Positions 1 to 11,905 of a stretch of DNA of 64,000 nt are shown here, in pieces. Below the pieces are notes generated by a model. That model was not told the origin of the DNA. It did no database searches and saw only the letters and a program-made list of their open reading frames with translations. Source of the stretch: Vitellaria paradoxa. Lineage: Eukaryota > Streptophyta > Magnoliopsida > Ericales > Sapotaceae. The DNA is taken from contig CM034237.1 of assembly GCA_019916065.1 (NCBI GenBank), positions 24,858,340 to 24,922,339 on the forward strand, read 5' to 3'. The translations under genes and the position numbers were made by a program. Every line of letters begins with the position of its first letter. Position 1 is the first letter of the stretch.

Positions 1-311
1 AATAATTTTGTTCAAAATGTCGTAGGTACAAATTTTTACTAATGCATATATAAAAGAAATTATGATTTGTTTTTAAAGAACAAGTAAACCAATACTTTAA
101 AACACTAATGTTACATAAAATTTTTTATCAAAATGATATTACTTTGTTGTGAGCCTATCGCATTTAAAAAAAAAAAAGAAACTCATTAAAATATCTTAAT
201 TGTAAAAATATCAATGATGTCATATCATAATAACACTTTATTATAGTTAAAGTGATATCACGTCATAATAACACTTTCTTATATTTAAAATGATGTGATA
301 ATGCAATGGAC
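1..311. other. AT-rich intergenic stretch with a short tandem duplication
   Basis: No gene is visible. At about 210-300 a roughly 45-bp unit containing ATAATAACACTTT is repeated twice with small differences. The rest is low-complexity A/T sequence. Confidence 0.5.
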
Positions 312-554
312 CTAAATTAGTTAGTTAAAACAATTAAATCAAATTAGTTAGTTAGTTTAATAAGTATAATAAAGTCTATAAATTAAAAGTATTGTAAGAA
401 AAAAAAAGTTATGAAAAGAATTATTATTATGAGAATCACCCTCATTAAAAGAGAATGGTTATCCTCAAATCAAACCCAATTTCTTTCTTTTTTTTTTTTT
501 TTTTTTACGTTTCACTTTTTTATTTACCAATCAATAAGAAGTGAGTTCACTTAT
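312..554 (+). repeat. 5' LTR of the 0.3-2.0 kb element
   Basis: Left member of the [12 protein letters not shown] pair. It ends just before the primer-binding site. The start is approximate because the repeats fade into AT-rich sequence. Confidence 0.55.
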
Positions 555-567
555 TGGTATCATAGCA
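555..567 (+). other. Primer-binding site, initiator Met-tRNA type
   Basis: TGGTATCATAGCA differs by one base from the usual plant copia site TGGTATCAGAGCA. It lies directly behind the left repeat, which fixes the element's orientation as plus. Confidence 0.6.
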
Positions 568-1247
568 TTTGATCCTATAATAACAAGTCTCAAGATTCAA
601 CTATGGATGAAGAGAACATGACTGAAGAAGAGTTCCGACAATTTCAAAAAAATCAATAATCAAATAACTACTACCCTCAATTTGATGGAGGCATGGGAAT
701 AAGAAAAAGGGGAAAGGAAAGAACTTTGATGATTGAAAAGATTAATGCTTTTATTTTTGGAGATGGATAACAAAAAAAATAGCTAAAAAAATAAGGGAGA
801 TTCAAAGATTCAACAACCAATGGTGAGTTACAATTTCCAGGAGCAAATACCAAATCAAGAAAAGAATGGAATTGCACCTCTTTAACGTCAAATTCCTAAG
901 AAGGCCGATGAAGCAATGTTCAAATGCATTTGAGATCAAAAAAATGAACGAATAGAAATAATGACTGAAGAATCAAGAATTACTCAAAATCAGATGTCAA
1001 AATAATTTTCTGGCTAGATCAAAAGAAACCCAAATCAGGACCATTGGTATTGCAGTACAAGAGAAATCTAATTCATGTTTTTCTTTAGTTAGATCAAGAG
1101 AAAAAAATTCAATTGCTCTCATTATATATATAAATTTTATAATGATGATGTGCCTGTGATTTTCTATTCGGGTGTTGAAACATTTATTGTTGAAGATCAA
1201 AAAATTTCTAGAAAATGGTCGAGAGGGAGCAGAAGCTTGAAATTTGA

Positions 1248-1500
1248 AAAGGGAGGGTTGTTGCCAATTTTCTAGCTCACGATTCTGCTCTCCCAGATTC
1301 GATTCCACAACTCCGTAGGTTGCACATACGTACGTTTCTTGAATAGCAAATCAGATCTTCACGAATTGTCTCGGGAAATTTGCACTCAGCGACAGTAAAT
1401 TTGAGTTTCCACGTGGAAGAGGACGATGACCGAAAACAACCTAAACTGCATCACCTTATTGTCGAGTCGATCAGAACAGCCGTGGTGGCGGAGACAAAGC
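1248..1500 (+). pseudogene. Captured FAX-like exon copy inside the LTR element
   Basis: This stretch is a diverged copy of 39695-39984 read on the minus strand. Shared landmarks, in the same order, are GTTGTTGCCAATTT, CAGATTCGATTCCACA, the 18-mer TACGTACGTTTCTTGAAT, TTTCCA-GTGGA, and ATTGTCGAG. The GC content is higher than in the flanking element. Stops interrupt every frame, and small indels shift frames relative to the other copy. It lies between two LTRs, which suggests gene-fragment capture. The identity rests on the other copy, which ends in a TMEM14/FAX-like peptide. That peptide itself is not preserved here. Confidence 0.5.
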
Positions 1501-1744
1501 AGCCCATCGATTGAAGAGGAGGTAAACATTCTAGTTTGACAACTTGGGGTTCCACCCTGTGGAAGGCGTAGACCTTCGACACCATCGGAGAGTTGAAAGT
1601 GAAGTGAAATAGCAAATTGTAAACAATAAAAAAAATAAAGATAAAAAATAATTATCTGACATTACAACACCACAGCAATTGTATTTTAACCTTGAAGACA
1701 GTGTCAATTTTTAAGCGTGGAAATTGTTATTGACCGAAATTAAT

Positions 1745-1975
1745 AAGTTAGAACCACTATATTAAATTAAATTAGTTAGTTTAATAGTTGTAATAAAATC
1801 TATAAATAAAAAGTATTGTAAAGGGAAAAAAAATTACAAAAGGAATTATCATTATGAGAATTAATCTCATTTGGGAGAAAAAGATCGCTATCGAATCAAA
1901 CTCATTTTCTTTTGTTTTCTTTTTTTTGCTTTTTTACTTGCCAATCAACAAATTGTGAATTCACCTCATATAACA
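1745..1975 (+). repeat. 3' LTR of the 0.3-2.0 kb element
   Basis: Right member of the [12 protein letters not shown] pair, more diverged by indels. No clear polypurine tract precedes it. Confidence 0.5.
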
Positions 1976-4004
1976 ATACTTTTAACTACAATTACTTAAT
2001 ATTTAAAATTTATAATCAAGTCAGACGCGACTCATCAACTATACAGAAGATAAAAGTGATGACGCAATTAATATATAAAACTAAGATTTTGACGATCCTA
2101 CTCATAATCATTTTTAAGTTCATTATATGTCTATTGATGTTTATAATTTAATATCTCAAAATTTAATAAAAAAATTTTAAATAATTATTTTATTTTTAAA
2201 AATTAAATTAAACCATATCAATTTCAAATTAGCAAAAATTAATACAATGCTAACTTTTTCTTCTACTAGTTCGTATTCGTGTCGTGCAGTGTTTAAGATT
2301 TAGTAATCAGATCATGTCTGATATTATCAACTTTCACATACAATGTCTACGACACTTGTTCGCACGCATTTCTTGGTCTAATATTTCACCAAAAACATAT
2401 CGTGCAAGCTAGCATATCTACAACTAAAATTTCGACATACGAAACTCCCCTTATCACATACTTACGTGGAGTATAGGGATTTGCAAATGGGTGTGCTTGT
2501 TATAATTCCACCATGGATGGATCACATTAGTCCCCAGGATTTGCAAATGAGTGCTTGTTATAATTCCATTCCACCATGGATGGATGTAGTCGTCAAGGAG
2601 GATATGTAGTACAAGGGGTTGGTCTTCCTTTCCTTTTAATTTATTTTTTAATTTTTCGTAGTTTCATGGCCGAAACTAGGGCTTGCTTGAAGAAAAGGGA
2701 AGACTGATTCAGCTCGGTGACATCGAGATCAATAACCGTTAAATTTTACCAGATGCATTCACACTTCTTTAATCTAAAAAAATGTGAATGCACATGGACA
2801 TCCAGTGATCTCCAATCACAAGTCACAAGTCACCAAGCTGACGTAAGTTGCTATATGAGTTCTCTCAAATCCATGCCATGCCAGAAAGCTTCCAAATGGC
2901 TATTACCATTTTGGTCATAAATACAGCAAAGTGAAGGATGGAACTAGTTGAGTGCATGTGATCCACAATACAATCGAAAGATGGAACGCTTCAAACATAG
3001 AAATGTTTATCATAAGTTGCATATCATCAATGGCAAGTAATTTACATCGTGTATATTATGTATATATATATATTAGTACAGTTCCTGACTGGGCTGATAG
3101 CAGGGGAGATTTTTACCAGTGTTGTGAGATCAACATAAAACTTCAGCATTCAAAATGTTGATTATGGTATATTGAAGGGCTATTCTGCTGATATCCTTTC
3201 AACTTCCAGAGCAATCTCATTACGACGAGTGAATGCAAGTGCAAATGGTGGATTGTACCGCAAGCGCGTAAAGAAAAGTTGTTACAAATCCAAATATTTT
3301 GTATTTTGTCCTTGATTGCCAAGAATTAAATTATTTGAAGCTCACATGCATCATCAATTTCTATCATGGTTCAAAGTATTGTCCAAGACGCCAAGATATC
3401 GTCCGAGACATATCGAAATCGACAGACGGCACGACGAGATCTCAACCCACCTCAAAGAAATGCACTAAGAATAGTCGTCTCGCTCTGTCGCGGCCAAGAC
3501 AAGCTAATATCTTGGTGATAAACTAAGACAACTAACTGTCACGGTGAGAAATCGGCGAGACAAATAATTTCTCGGCGATTTCTTAACAATTTAGTGAATG
3601 TTAGGCCGTCTACTTAGATTTCACTTATAATTTTTGAATGAATGAACATATATGAAAAACAAAATAGAAATCACTATAAATCATATTATTCATAATAAAT
3701 TTTTTAGTATTGAACACAATAATTTTTTGAATGAATCATAGTTTAAAGAGATTCAATAAATATTATATTTTTTTGTATTAAACACATTTAACCATTATTC
3801 AGTAATTTTATAATAGTATGTTTATAAAACAAATTATTAAAATATAGTAAGTTTTTTTTTTCATTTAAAAAATTAAATAAAGTGAAACATTCAATAAGTA
3901 GTAGCAAGTATGGTTTATCAATAATGTCATTGCTGTCAAATTAACTCATTCACATGTTATAAGTAATTATCTAATGTTTAGTAAAAGATCTGGTTGTATA
4001 CCCC
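1976..4004. other. Intergenic stretch without a recognisable gene
   Basis: No coding region can be supported. At 2477-2588 a segment of about 45 bp (GATTTGCAAATG ... CCACCATGGATGGAT) is tandemly duplicated. At 3360-3610 there is a GC-richer island, which may be an old insertion, but no clear termini were found. The rest is AT-rich. Confidence 0.4.
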
Positions 4005-4262
4005 TTTCACCCAACTACACAGTTGAGACCTTTAAAATATTTGGTGTGACCTATACAATTAAAATTAGAATACCAATTTGATTTTATCTTAATTTTTTGT
4101 AGGAGTTGAAATATAATTGTAATAATTTATTATAAGTCTTTTGATTTCCATCCTAAATACTACAGTTAATGTATGGTAGTCAATTTGGTAGAACAAAACA
4201 CATGGTCCTCAACTAGTATAACATAAAAAATAATAGTGTTATAGAATTAAAAAAGTCTACCC

Positions 4263-4295
<33 letters not shown>

Positions 4296-4690
4296 TAACA
4301 AGTGAAATAGTTATAAGCTATCACTTAAAAAATACATATATATAAATGTCTACTATATTTGACAAAATTACACAAAAATTAGTTAATCTTTAAAATCAAT
4401 AAAATAGTCTATAAAATCAAAATTTTACTAATTTTACATTCTAAAATAAAGATTTTACCTATTTTACCCTTATTAAGAGTTTACATAAAATCGAACAAGT
4501 TTTCTTACTCTAGGACAGTCTGGTGCACGAAACTCCCGCCTTGCGCAGGGTCCAGGGAAGGGTCAGACCACAAGGGTCTACTGTACACAACCTTACTTTG
4601 CATTTGCAAGAGGCTGTTTCCACGACTCGAACCCGTGACCTCAGGTCACACGGCGACAACTCTTACTCTAACATCGTAAAATCATAAGAT
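4005..4690. repeat. Direct segmental duplication, left copy (with SINE)
   Basis: The order of sequence blocks matches 5145-5755: a GAGACCTTT..AAGTGTTTGGT-like block, GTAGGA(G/T)T.GAAATATA, a purine-rich tract before AGTAACAAGTGAA, CCTATCACTT, and a block of short ATTTTAC-type motifs. This copy also holds an Au-type SINE near its right end. The other copy has its own insertion at about 5465-5585. Confidence 0.65.
4513..4660 (-). mobile_element. Au-type SINE with 10-bp target-site duplication
   Basis: Read on the minus strand it has the layout of plant Au SINEs: a tRNA-like head with box B (GGGTTCGAGTC), AACAGCCTCTTGCA, GTAGACCCTTGTGGTC, CTTCCCTGGACCC, and a tail ending GGGAGTTTCGTGCACCAGAC. 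It is flanked by exact 10-bp direct repeats TCTTACTCTA at 4503-4512 and 4661-4670. The duplicated host segment at 5727-5736 has a single related copy (TCTCACCCTA) without the SINE. Confidence 0.85.
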
Positions 4691-5144
4691 TTTAAAATTT
4701 AAATCGAAATTTTAACAACATTAACTGGAACAAAGTCGTTTTCCAAGGCATAGCTTTAGTTTCAACTAGTTATGGCTCTATGGTATAATCTCACCTCAAA
4801 CTTACCATTACAAGGAACCCTATATCCTCCCTCCTCTCCATGATCAGCAGAATTAAATCAAGTCTAAGAAATCCAAAGTTATTCAAATTGAGATTATATC
4901 TAAAATTTGTGGAGGCTCCAAAAGATCGAATCATAAAATCGCAAGATTTTACCTACGGCCTATGACATAAAATAATCTATTATATTACAATTTCTTTTAT
5001 TAAAGCTTTTAATTTTTTTTATAAATAAAGAATTTTATTAATAAGACATCAAACAAGCATATTCAAGAAAACACCATGCTCAAAAACCCACAAATATCAA
5101 CAAAACGAACCCTGAACAAAGCTCACATAAAATTCTATGTCCAC

Positions 5145-5755
5145 TTTTATAACGATTGAGACCTTTTAAGTGTTTGGTATGACATATACAATTAACATTA
5201 AAATATTAACTTTATTTTAGCTTACTTTTGTAGGATTAGAAATATATTCGTAACATTTTATTATAGGGTCTTGATTCCTTGCTATTATATTTAATTTACA
5301 GAAGTCAACTTGGTGGAACAATGCACATGATCCACAACCAATATAGTATAGAAAAGAGTAATGTTACACGATCAAAAAAAAAAAATTTACCAAGAAAAGT
5401 AACAAGTGAAGCACTTGTTGCCTATCACTTGAAAATATATAAAACCCATAAAAGTCTATTTGGATACTGATTCATTCATGAGTTTTGTAAAGACTTTGAG
5501 AGTGGGTCAAGAGTGGGTTTTGGTATAAAGTTTGGCATTTTCATAATGCCTTTTGCTCATTAATAACATTTTTGCTTATCAAAAAAATAAATTACACAAA
5601 AACCCTTCAATTTTTAAAATTTGTAAAATCGCCTATAAAATCAAGATTTTATCAATTTTACGTCCCAAAATGGAGATTATACTTATTTTACCCCCATTTA
5701 AATTTTTTACGGGATTCAACAAGTTTTCTCACCCTAACATCATAGAATTGTAAGA
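5145..5755. repeat. Direct segmental duplication, right copy (SINE empty site)
   Basis: Paralogue of 4005-4690 in the same orientation. It lacks the SINE but contains a block at about 5465-5585 that is absent from the other copy. That block ends GCTTATCAAAAAAAT, which looks like an A-tailed retroposon end. The pair therefore records two independent insertions after the duplication. Confidence 0.6.
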
Positions 5756-6640
5756 GTTTAGGATTTAAATCAAGATCTTAACAACCTTGGAAAAATCTTG
5801 TTAGACTATTACTATCTTCATCTGCCAAACTTAGATCAACGACATTATTCCCTTCCCTAACCCTACCCTAAAGGAAGCTAAAGATAGTTTAAACAATGCT
5901 ATTCTTATCAATTATAATCCTAAACAAAACCAGATATCCATCATTAGTTGTCTATCCCCATTGCATAATCGCTCTAGAATCTTACTCTGTACCCCTTCCC
6001 ACTGCACAGGACATAATTAGAACACTCCTCCCAACCACTTATGTGCTTTCCTATAGGTCCACTCTATAGGAGGATGCCTTTCCCACGATCCAATCACTCA
6101 ATCAGCAGCACTTCCTTTCTGCAACTTGCCACTATAAGACATACCTCTCCACAGCATACCTCCACCTACTAGTTCAAGATATCCTTGCCAAACCTCAGGT
6201 TTGTAGTTTTGAGGGCCTTTTACTTTAACAATGAGGGCAAATTCAACATTCCTCTTATTGATGGTAACTCGTCCCTTGTTCCCCTAGAAGGGAAACAAGC
6301 ACCACCAAAGCGTTTCTAACCGCTTCTTAACAGATGCCAGAACAGTAAAAAAATGGACGAAAATAAAATATACATGGGAAGCAAGACTTTCCATCTAAAA
6401 TAATCTGTAGGTCAATTAGAAGAAAAGGGCACAAGGATCCTAATAATTCCTCACGATTCCATTCTCCCCTTATCTTCACAATTATTGCTACAGCTGACTC
6501 TCCTATATTTCTATGAAGTTCAATCCAAATTCAGTCATTTGAAATGTATCCATCCAAATGGAGCATCCCGGTGCCATGGAATGACCCAGTATTTAATTAT
6601 TCTAGCCGTGGACAATGCAATACATAGATCATACATGGCT
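5756..6640. other. Unassigned stretch with weak minus-strand coding character
   Basis: On the minus strand about 6060-6360 gives two fairly long open stretches interrupted by stops, with composition unlike the AT-rich flanks. It could be a decayed LINE ORF1, but I see no diagnostic motif and make no call. Confidence 0.25.
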
Positions 6641-6645
6641 ATACT

Positions 6646-6708
6646 TGTGTGTGTGTGTGCGCGCGCGCGCGTGTAGAGAGAGAGAGAGAGTGAAGTGAAG
6701 TGAAGTGA
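6646..6708. repeat. Compound microsatellite (GT)n(GC)n(GA)n and GTGAA repeats
   Basis: A run of GT is followed by GC, then GA, then four tandem GTGAA units. Confidence 0.9.
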
Positions 6709-6915
6709 AAAAGGAAGCTATTCATTATTCATACCTCAACTTCTCTAATCTCATACCGCTCTCTCCTCGTCAGAACCTTAAAATTCACCGTTTCAAGATC
6801 TGAAACTGCAAAAATAAAAATAAAAACCAAAAACACAAATCACAATCGAGAACAAAACCCACAAAAAAAATAATAATAAAATGAAAAAAAAAAAAAAGAA
6901 GAAGAAGAAGAGCAC

Positions 6916-8225
6916 CTGCCATCAAAGCTTCCTCTAAATTACGACTCTCGAACCTCCGCGGAAATACGTGCTTGGCAGTCCCAGTCGTCAAATCCATCAG
7001 AACAAGAAGAAAAGAAAGAATCCAGTTTCGAAATCATAAAATCAGGTCAGACACAAAAATAAATAAATAAATAAATAAATGGAATATGTTCAGCAATAGA
7101 AATTACCGCCGGAACTGTTGACCACGCCAACCGGAAATGCAATCGCCGACCTGCCGAACAAAGACAGAAAGAAAGGTGACGGCCGGAGGGGAGGTCTCAG
7201 GCCGGAAAACCCTCCGATGATTAAGTCAGCAAATCGCTCAAAAGAAGTTTTATGGAAATAAAGGAGTCAAAGTTTAAGTTGGCAATAGTCAGCTTACCTC
7301 TATGATTCAGTAGTATATCCATATATAGTGGTCTGAGTAATGATTACAGCATACCTATGACTCGACATTACGCACACTGCCGTGTTCCTCTTTTACACTC
7401 TTGCTTTAAATACCCTTCCCCTTCATTTAATGCCTCAGACCCCTCATAAATACACCGTGCCTTTCATTTAATGCTTCTGGTGGTTTAACACGGCATTACA
7501 ACCTGAATTTCAGGGTCATACTATCTTCTTGTCGCATCAGCCACCGAATCGTAACGAGATAGACCGATTTAGTTACATCTCCAGAGACAAGTACCTAGTT
7601 CAATCCTAACTAAGGTGCATTTATGGTCATGAGCCTTCTTTAAAGGCTGTGGGCCCTAGGTTTGACATTTACTGGCCATCGACATATAGGCCGAGCAAAC
7701 TAGATTCCTCGGCTATAGTCACGTGGTTATACATTGTTTATTGATGTCGAGATTTAGGGTACTCTTTGGAGCACTAACTCTAAATCGTGTACTCACGTAT
7801 AACACTCACGTGGAACCCTCGTGCCAATAATCAGTTGTTCGGCGTGATGCCACGTGTCCAAACGGAACGTGCTCGGCAAAGTGGCTAAGTGGCTTGTGTG
7901 AATTTGCTCGGCACCACGCCACGTGGCACCAGACTAAACCTGTTCGGCAAGAGTACAGCTTTAGTATTATTATGCCCAACAGAATAGGTGTGAACATGTA
8001 CTTTGCTGGGAGATAGAGGAGGTTTGGGCGGCGAGAGCAAGGACGAGGGAGACCCGAGCTTCAAAGGCTGACATGCTCCCCCCCCCTCCTCTGTGTAGTA
8101 GTAGTGCCGACGGAACTTCGACCAGCCACAGTGGACTTGACGGCGCCGGCGCCGGCGGTGATCGGCAATGACTTGGAATTAGAGTTTGTTGAAGGCAAAG
8201 ATTGAGTGATCATGAAGTTCTGGCC
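6916..8225 (-). pseudogene. Exon pieces resembling a SOUL/heme-binding family protein, 5' part only
   Basis: Three minus-strand pieces look like exons. At about 8034-8225 the peptide MSAFEARVSLVLALAAQTSS follows a Ser/Thr/Gly-rich leader beginning MITQSLPSTNSNSKSLPI. The leader and the MSAF peptide lie in different frames on either side of a run of nine G, so a one-base homopolymer change separates them. At 7107-7150 a short piece reads RSAIAFPVGVVNSS between AG and GT. At 6916-6997 the peptide TAKHVFPRRFESRNLEEALM ends at a GT donor. From memory, the EARVSLVLALA..Q and VFPRRFES..LEEALM blocks resemble plastid SOUL family proteins. The SOUL domain exons themselves are not seen downstream, so this is either a truncated pseudogene or a gene with later exons lost. 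The family call is tentative. Confidence 0.45.
7278..7982 (-). mobile_element. Possible solo LTR between the SOUL-like exon pieces
   Basis: The sequence differs in composition from its flanks, contains repeated CGGC/CACGTGG motifs, and its right end reads TGTTGGGCATAATAAT on the minus strand, a common LTR start. A short inverted match (TTGGCAATA / TATGCCCAA) supports the ends. No target-site duplication could be seen. Confidence 0.35.
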
Positions 8226-8289
8226 AGTAGCATATTATTGGATTCCTCTGTTTCCAAAGGGTAAGAAAAGAAGAACTCTACTACAGCGT

Positions 8290-9030
8290 GGTGGTTGGTT
8301 TAAAAATAATTCGATTAAACCCATTGAAATAAAATAAAATAAAAAATCAATCTAACATGCTAAAAATTATAATTAAACTCATGAATAATAATAATCATTA
8401 CTTTACTTTATGAAAATTATGATTAAACTCATGAAAAATAATAATAGTTACTTTAATTTATAAAAATTATTAAATCAATAAATAACATTGAATAATTTAC
8501 ATTGGTCATGAGTTAAAATAATTATAAATCCTTAATATGTTTGTCAAATCACTATTTTAATTGTTTATGCATCATATAAAAAAATCCATAATGACTTTAT
8601 AAATCTAATGGATTGATATAAGAAGAAATATTTAATAAATTACAGAGTTTTTGATATTTTTTAACTATTCTAATATATAATTTTATTTATGTATTATATT
8701 TAATCTATTTATGATATGATAATTCAATTTCGGCTGAACCATTAATCCTTGATTTAAACATTTTTTCAATTCGCTTTTAAAAAGTTTAAATTATTAGTGA
8801 GACTCGTCCCATCTTATGTTCAGCAACTAAAATGAATCAAGATATGTAGTCTAGTTTAGATTATATATCTTTCAAACTGGAAATATACAATATTTTTTTC
8901 TGTAATTTAAAAATATACAATATTTAGAGGGTGTGATATTATATATCCCATATCAATCATTTTTGTCAAAATTTAAATATCCAAAATTAATTTTTGTTAA
9001 ATCTCTTATCAATTTTTTTATTTTTTGGTG
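8290..9030. other. AT-rich stretch, nothing recognisable
   Basis: Low-complexity A/T sequence with short repeats of AAAATTATGATTAAACTCATGAA at about 8360-8460. No gene is supported. Confidence 0.5.
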
Positions 9031-9034
9031 ATCC

Positions 9035-9243
9035 GAAACTCTACCGATTTATTGCAACCATCAACGAACCACAGAGTCAATGAGTAAACCGGGGGCTAGT
9101 GCAATACCCCACAAATCACGCGAACCGGTTAAGTCCAAGGCTCACACCTTGTGTGGGTACCTCCAAGGTTTATTGGGTCTTGGAATTAAACTTCTGACCT
9201 CTCTTAGGAAAACTAAGAGCTCTGGCCAACTATCCTAGAACAG
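9035..9243 (-). mobile_element. tRNA-derived SINE-like element
   Basis: On the minus strand the head shows a box A-like TAGTTGGCCAGAGC and, about 35 bp on, a box B-like AAGTTTAATTCCAAG. A non-tRNA body follows, containing GGTACCCACACAAGG and ending near GGTTCGTTGATGG. No target-site duplication was resolved. Confidence 0.5.
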
Positions 9244-11340
9244 TTAGTTCTCTTATCAAATTTTATATATTATTTAATAATATTATTTATTTTTCAAATT
9301 TTACCCCCTCACCCAAAAAAATCTACCTTTTACCTCGCTTGGTTGGAAGAGAAAAGATAAATCAATAAATAAATAAAAGATAAATTATGGAGAATAGTAA
9401 GATTTTTTCTCATTTGATCTTACACACACGAATAGAATTAAAATGAAAACAAACTGGCTTTTACATATTTAGTTGGGAAAGAAATAGAAAAGAAAAAAAT
9501 TAAGAGAAAAAGACGGGGATAAATGATGAAGGAAAGAAAGCGACAATAAAATATAAAGAAAAAATTTCTTTTTTTTTTTTTTTTTGGCGTTAGCAAACTG
9601 TCATTTTAGAAAAATGGTTAATAATTTTTTAAATTTAAATAACGACTTTCCGATTAATAATAGGTTAAGAAAATTATTTTTTATTTTTATTTTTGGACAT
9701 GCATGAGTGCGGGAATTAGTTTCAAACGGTCATGCATTTAGACAAATCCCTTTGAATTCTGTGTTCAATAACATTTCCAGTTTCAAACCACAACTTCGAG
9801 AAAGATACTTCAGCAAATATAGGAATGCTTTTCGCCACAAATAAATTCCCAGAAAATGAGGTCCTCAATTATATATATATATATATATAGGGCTGAATAA
9901 TTGATTGCCTCGCATCTTCATTCATGATCCAGAATGTATCAGATTGGAGTTAGAAGAATAAGAATAGAATCATTTAAACATCTAATTAACTTGCTTTATT
10001 ATTATTAATAAAATTGGGACACTTTTTATTGATTAGAATTTATCATTTTGTGACTCATTCTATAGATTATTTTGTGACCCATGCTAATGATATAGCACAT
10101 ATCTAATCTTTTAAAAATTAAAGAATAATGCAAATTTGTCTCAAATTCAAATATTCGACCAAACAAAACCATGAGTTTAACTATATTTCATACTAAATTC
10201 ATGATCATGAATTTAAGGATTAAAACGTGATTCTTTACCTTATTTCAAGATAATTAGCTACTTATTTTTACGCAAACTTCTCCTTTTTTTATATATATAT
10301 ATACAATGAAAATCCACTGTCACTATTCTTTAGACGTGCACTAGATAAATCAATTACACTAATACAATACCCCACCTTATTTCGGAGAATTAGGTTATTC
10401 ATTATTTCACAAACTCTTACACACACATATATATAATGAAAATAACCCTATTTCAAAAGATTTACTTATTCTCATATAAACTATTTTATATCTATATAAT
10501 AAAATAGAATGGATATTGAAAATATCCATCTCATAAATTAAGATCTAATTGTTAAGGATTATTTTTTTTTCATTTAACGATTGAAATCATTTTTAATTTT
10601 TTAATTTCCCGCTCAATTCTTATTTTAGTGGACTCGTCTATCATTTATCTCACACGATAGTATGGATATTTTAAATTTCATTATATTTTAGTAGTAGAAA
10701 TCACATACAAACTAAAATTGCCAATTTAAATTTCACTCAATTATGATATCTAAGAAATTGAATATTCCGAATTTAAGTACTATAATTTATATTTTCTTTT
10801 ATAGTATTTATCAAAAATTAATTAAAAAAAGAGACCAAAAACATGCAATAGTTGTTAGGGTCTAAAATTCTTTTAAAAAAAATTAACTCATAAATTATCA
10901 TAATATTTTCCACTTAAACTTTTTGTTCAAAATTTCAATCATATAAAAAAATTAATACTAATTTTGTTTAGATTACAGTAATAGTATAATGCAAATAAGC
11001 AAAGTGTTATCTATTTTAGTTTGGAGTTCTAGATCAAGCACTAGGGTATTTTTTTTTTTTTGGGGGGGGGGGGGGGAGTTCTCAATGGAACTATTGATCC
11101 ACATCAAGCAAAAAATGTTGTCAATGGTTCTGCACCCAATCTAACTCATTTCTCTCCTCAAAGCCGTTTCAATCCCACCCATCATTGTTTTCTTGATAAG
11201 AACGATCCCTAAACAATATGACTTCCTTCTTTTTTTTTTTTTTTTTGGTAAGTAATAATACGACTTCCTTTCTCTTGCCATTTGAAAGAAATGTCGACTG
11301 ATAATCCCATAAATAATCTGTGCATGCAGACTGATGGCTT
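9244..11340. other. AT-rich stretch with simple repeats and one T/G homopolymer junction
   Basis: No gene can be supported. It contains (TA)n at about 9872-9889 and 10291-10302, two stray copies of the minisatellite unit described next (about 10303-10375 and around 10430), and a T-run joined to a G-run at about 11049-11077. Confidence 0.4.
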
Positions 11341-11354
11341 TGCTCTAGTAGGTA

Positions 11355-11775
11355 TACATTCTACAATGGAAATTTACTGCCATTATTCTTGAAACGTGCA
11401 CTAAATAAACTTATTAAACCTGTACAATAGCCCACAACCCCTCCCCCCAACACACACATACACATTTCCTACAATGAAAATTTACAGCTACTATTCCTTA
11501 AATTTATACAGAATAAACTTATTAAACCCATACAACAGCCCACAAGCCACACGCATGTGTGTGTATACATATATATCTATCTATTCCAACAATGAAAAAA
11601 TATGTAGCCACTATTCTTCATATGTCCATTGAATAAACTTATTAGATCCGTACAATAGCCCACAAGCCCCCCACACACACACACTTTTCTTATGATAAAA
11701 ATTTGCAACTCTTACTCTTTTAAGTGTGCACTGAATGAACTTATTAGAGTCGTACAATAGCCCATAAATCACATA
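11355..11775 (+). repeat. Minisatellite of about 105-120 bp, four tandem copies
   Basis: Each unit runs AATGAAAATTTAC..C.(A/C)CTATTCTT..A..TGCAC..AATAAACTTATTA then a GTACAATAGCCCACAA-type end, with variable (CA)n stretches between units. Units start near 11363, 11468, 11590 and 11690. Confidence 0.75.
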
Positions 11776-11794
11776 AAACAACATTTATAAAAAA

Positions 11795-11905
11795 AAAAAA
11801 ATATCATGCATGGGCTCACTCCCAATGAGTAGGCCCCCCTTGGATTTGAGCTCCTGACCTCTCCCAAAGGAGGGAAAGAGCCTTGACCAACAGTGCAAGA
11901 AGCCT
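11795..11905 (-). mobile_element. SINE-like fragment
   Basis: On the minus strand it has a box A-like TTGGTCAAGGCTC and a box B-like GAGCTCAAATCCA at tRNA-like spacing, followed by a short body. Similar in layout to the element at 9035-9243 but shorter. Confidence 0.4.

Larger units (their letters stand above)
312..1975 (+). mobile_element. Small LTR retroelement, probably non-autonomous, carrying a captured gene fragment
   Basis: Two direct repeats of about 230 bp (about 312-554 and 1745-1975) share the same succession of motifs: AATTAGTTAGTTTAAT, then TCTATAAAT, then AAAGTATTGTAA, then TTATGAGAAT, and a T-rich tract before a TTCAC end. A primer-binding site follows the first repeat. The interior begins with a short acidic reading frame (MDEENMTEEEFRQFQ at about 604) that resembles the start of some plant retroelement gag proteins, but it soon meets stops. 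No protease, RT or integrase is visible, so it would depend on enzymes from elsewhere. The exact outer ends and target-site duplication were not resolved. Confidence 0.6.
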
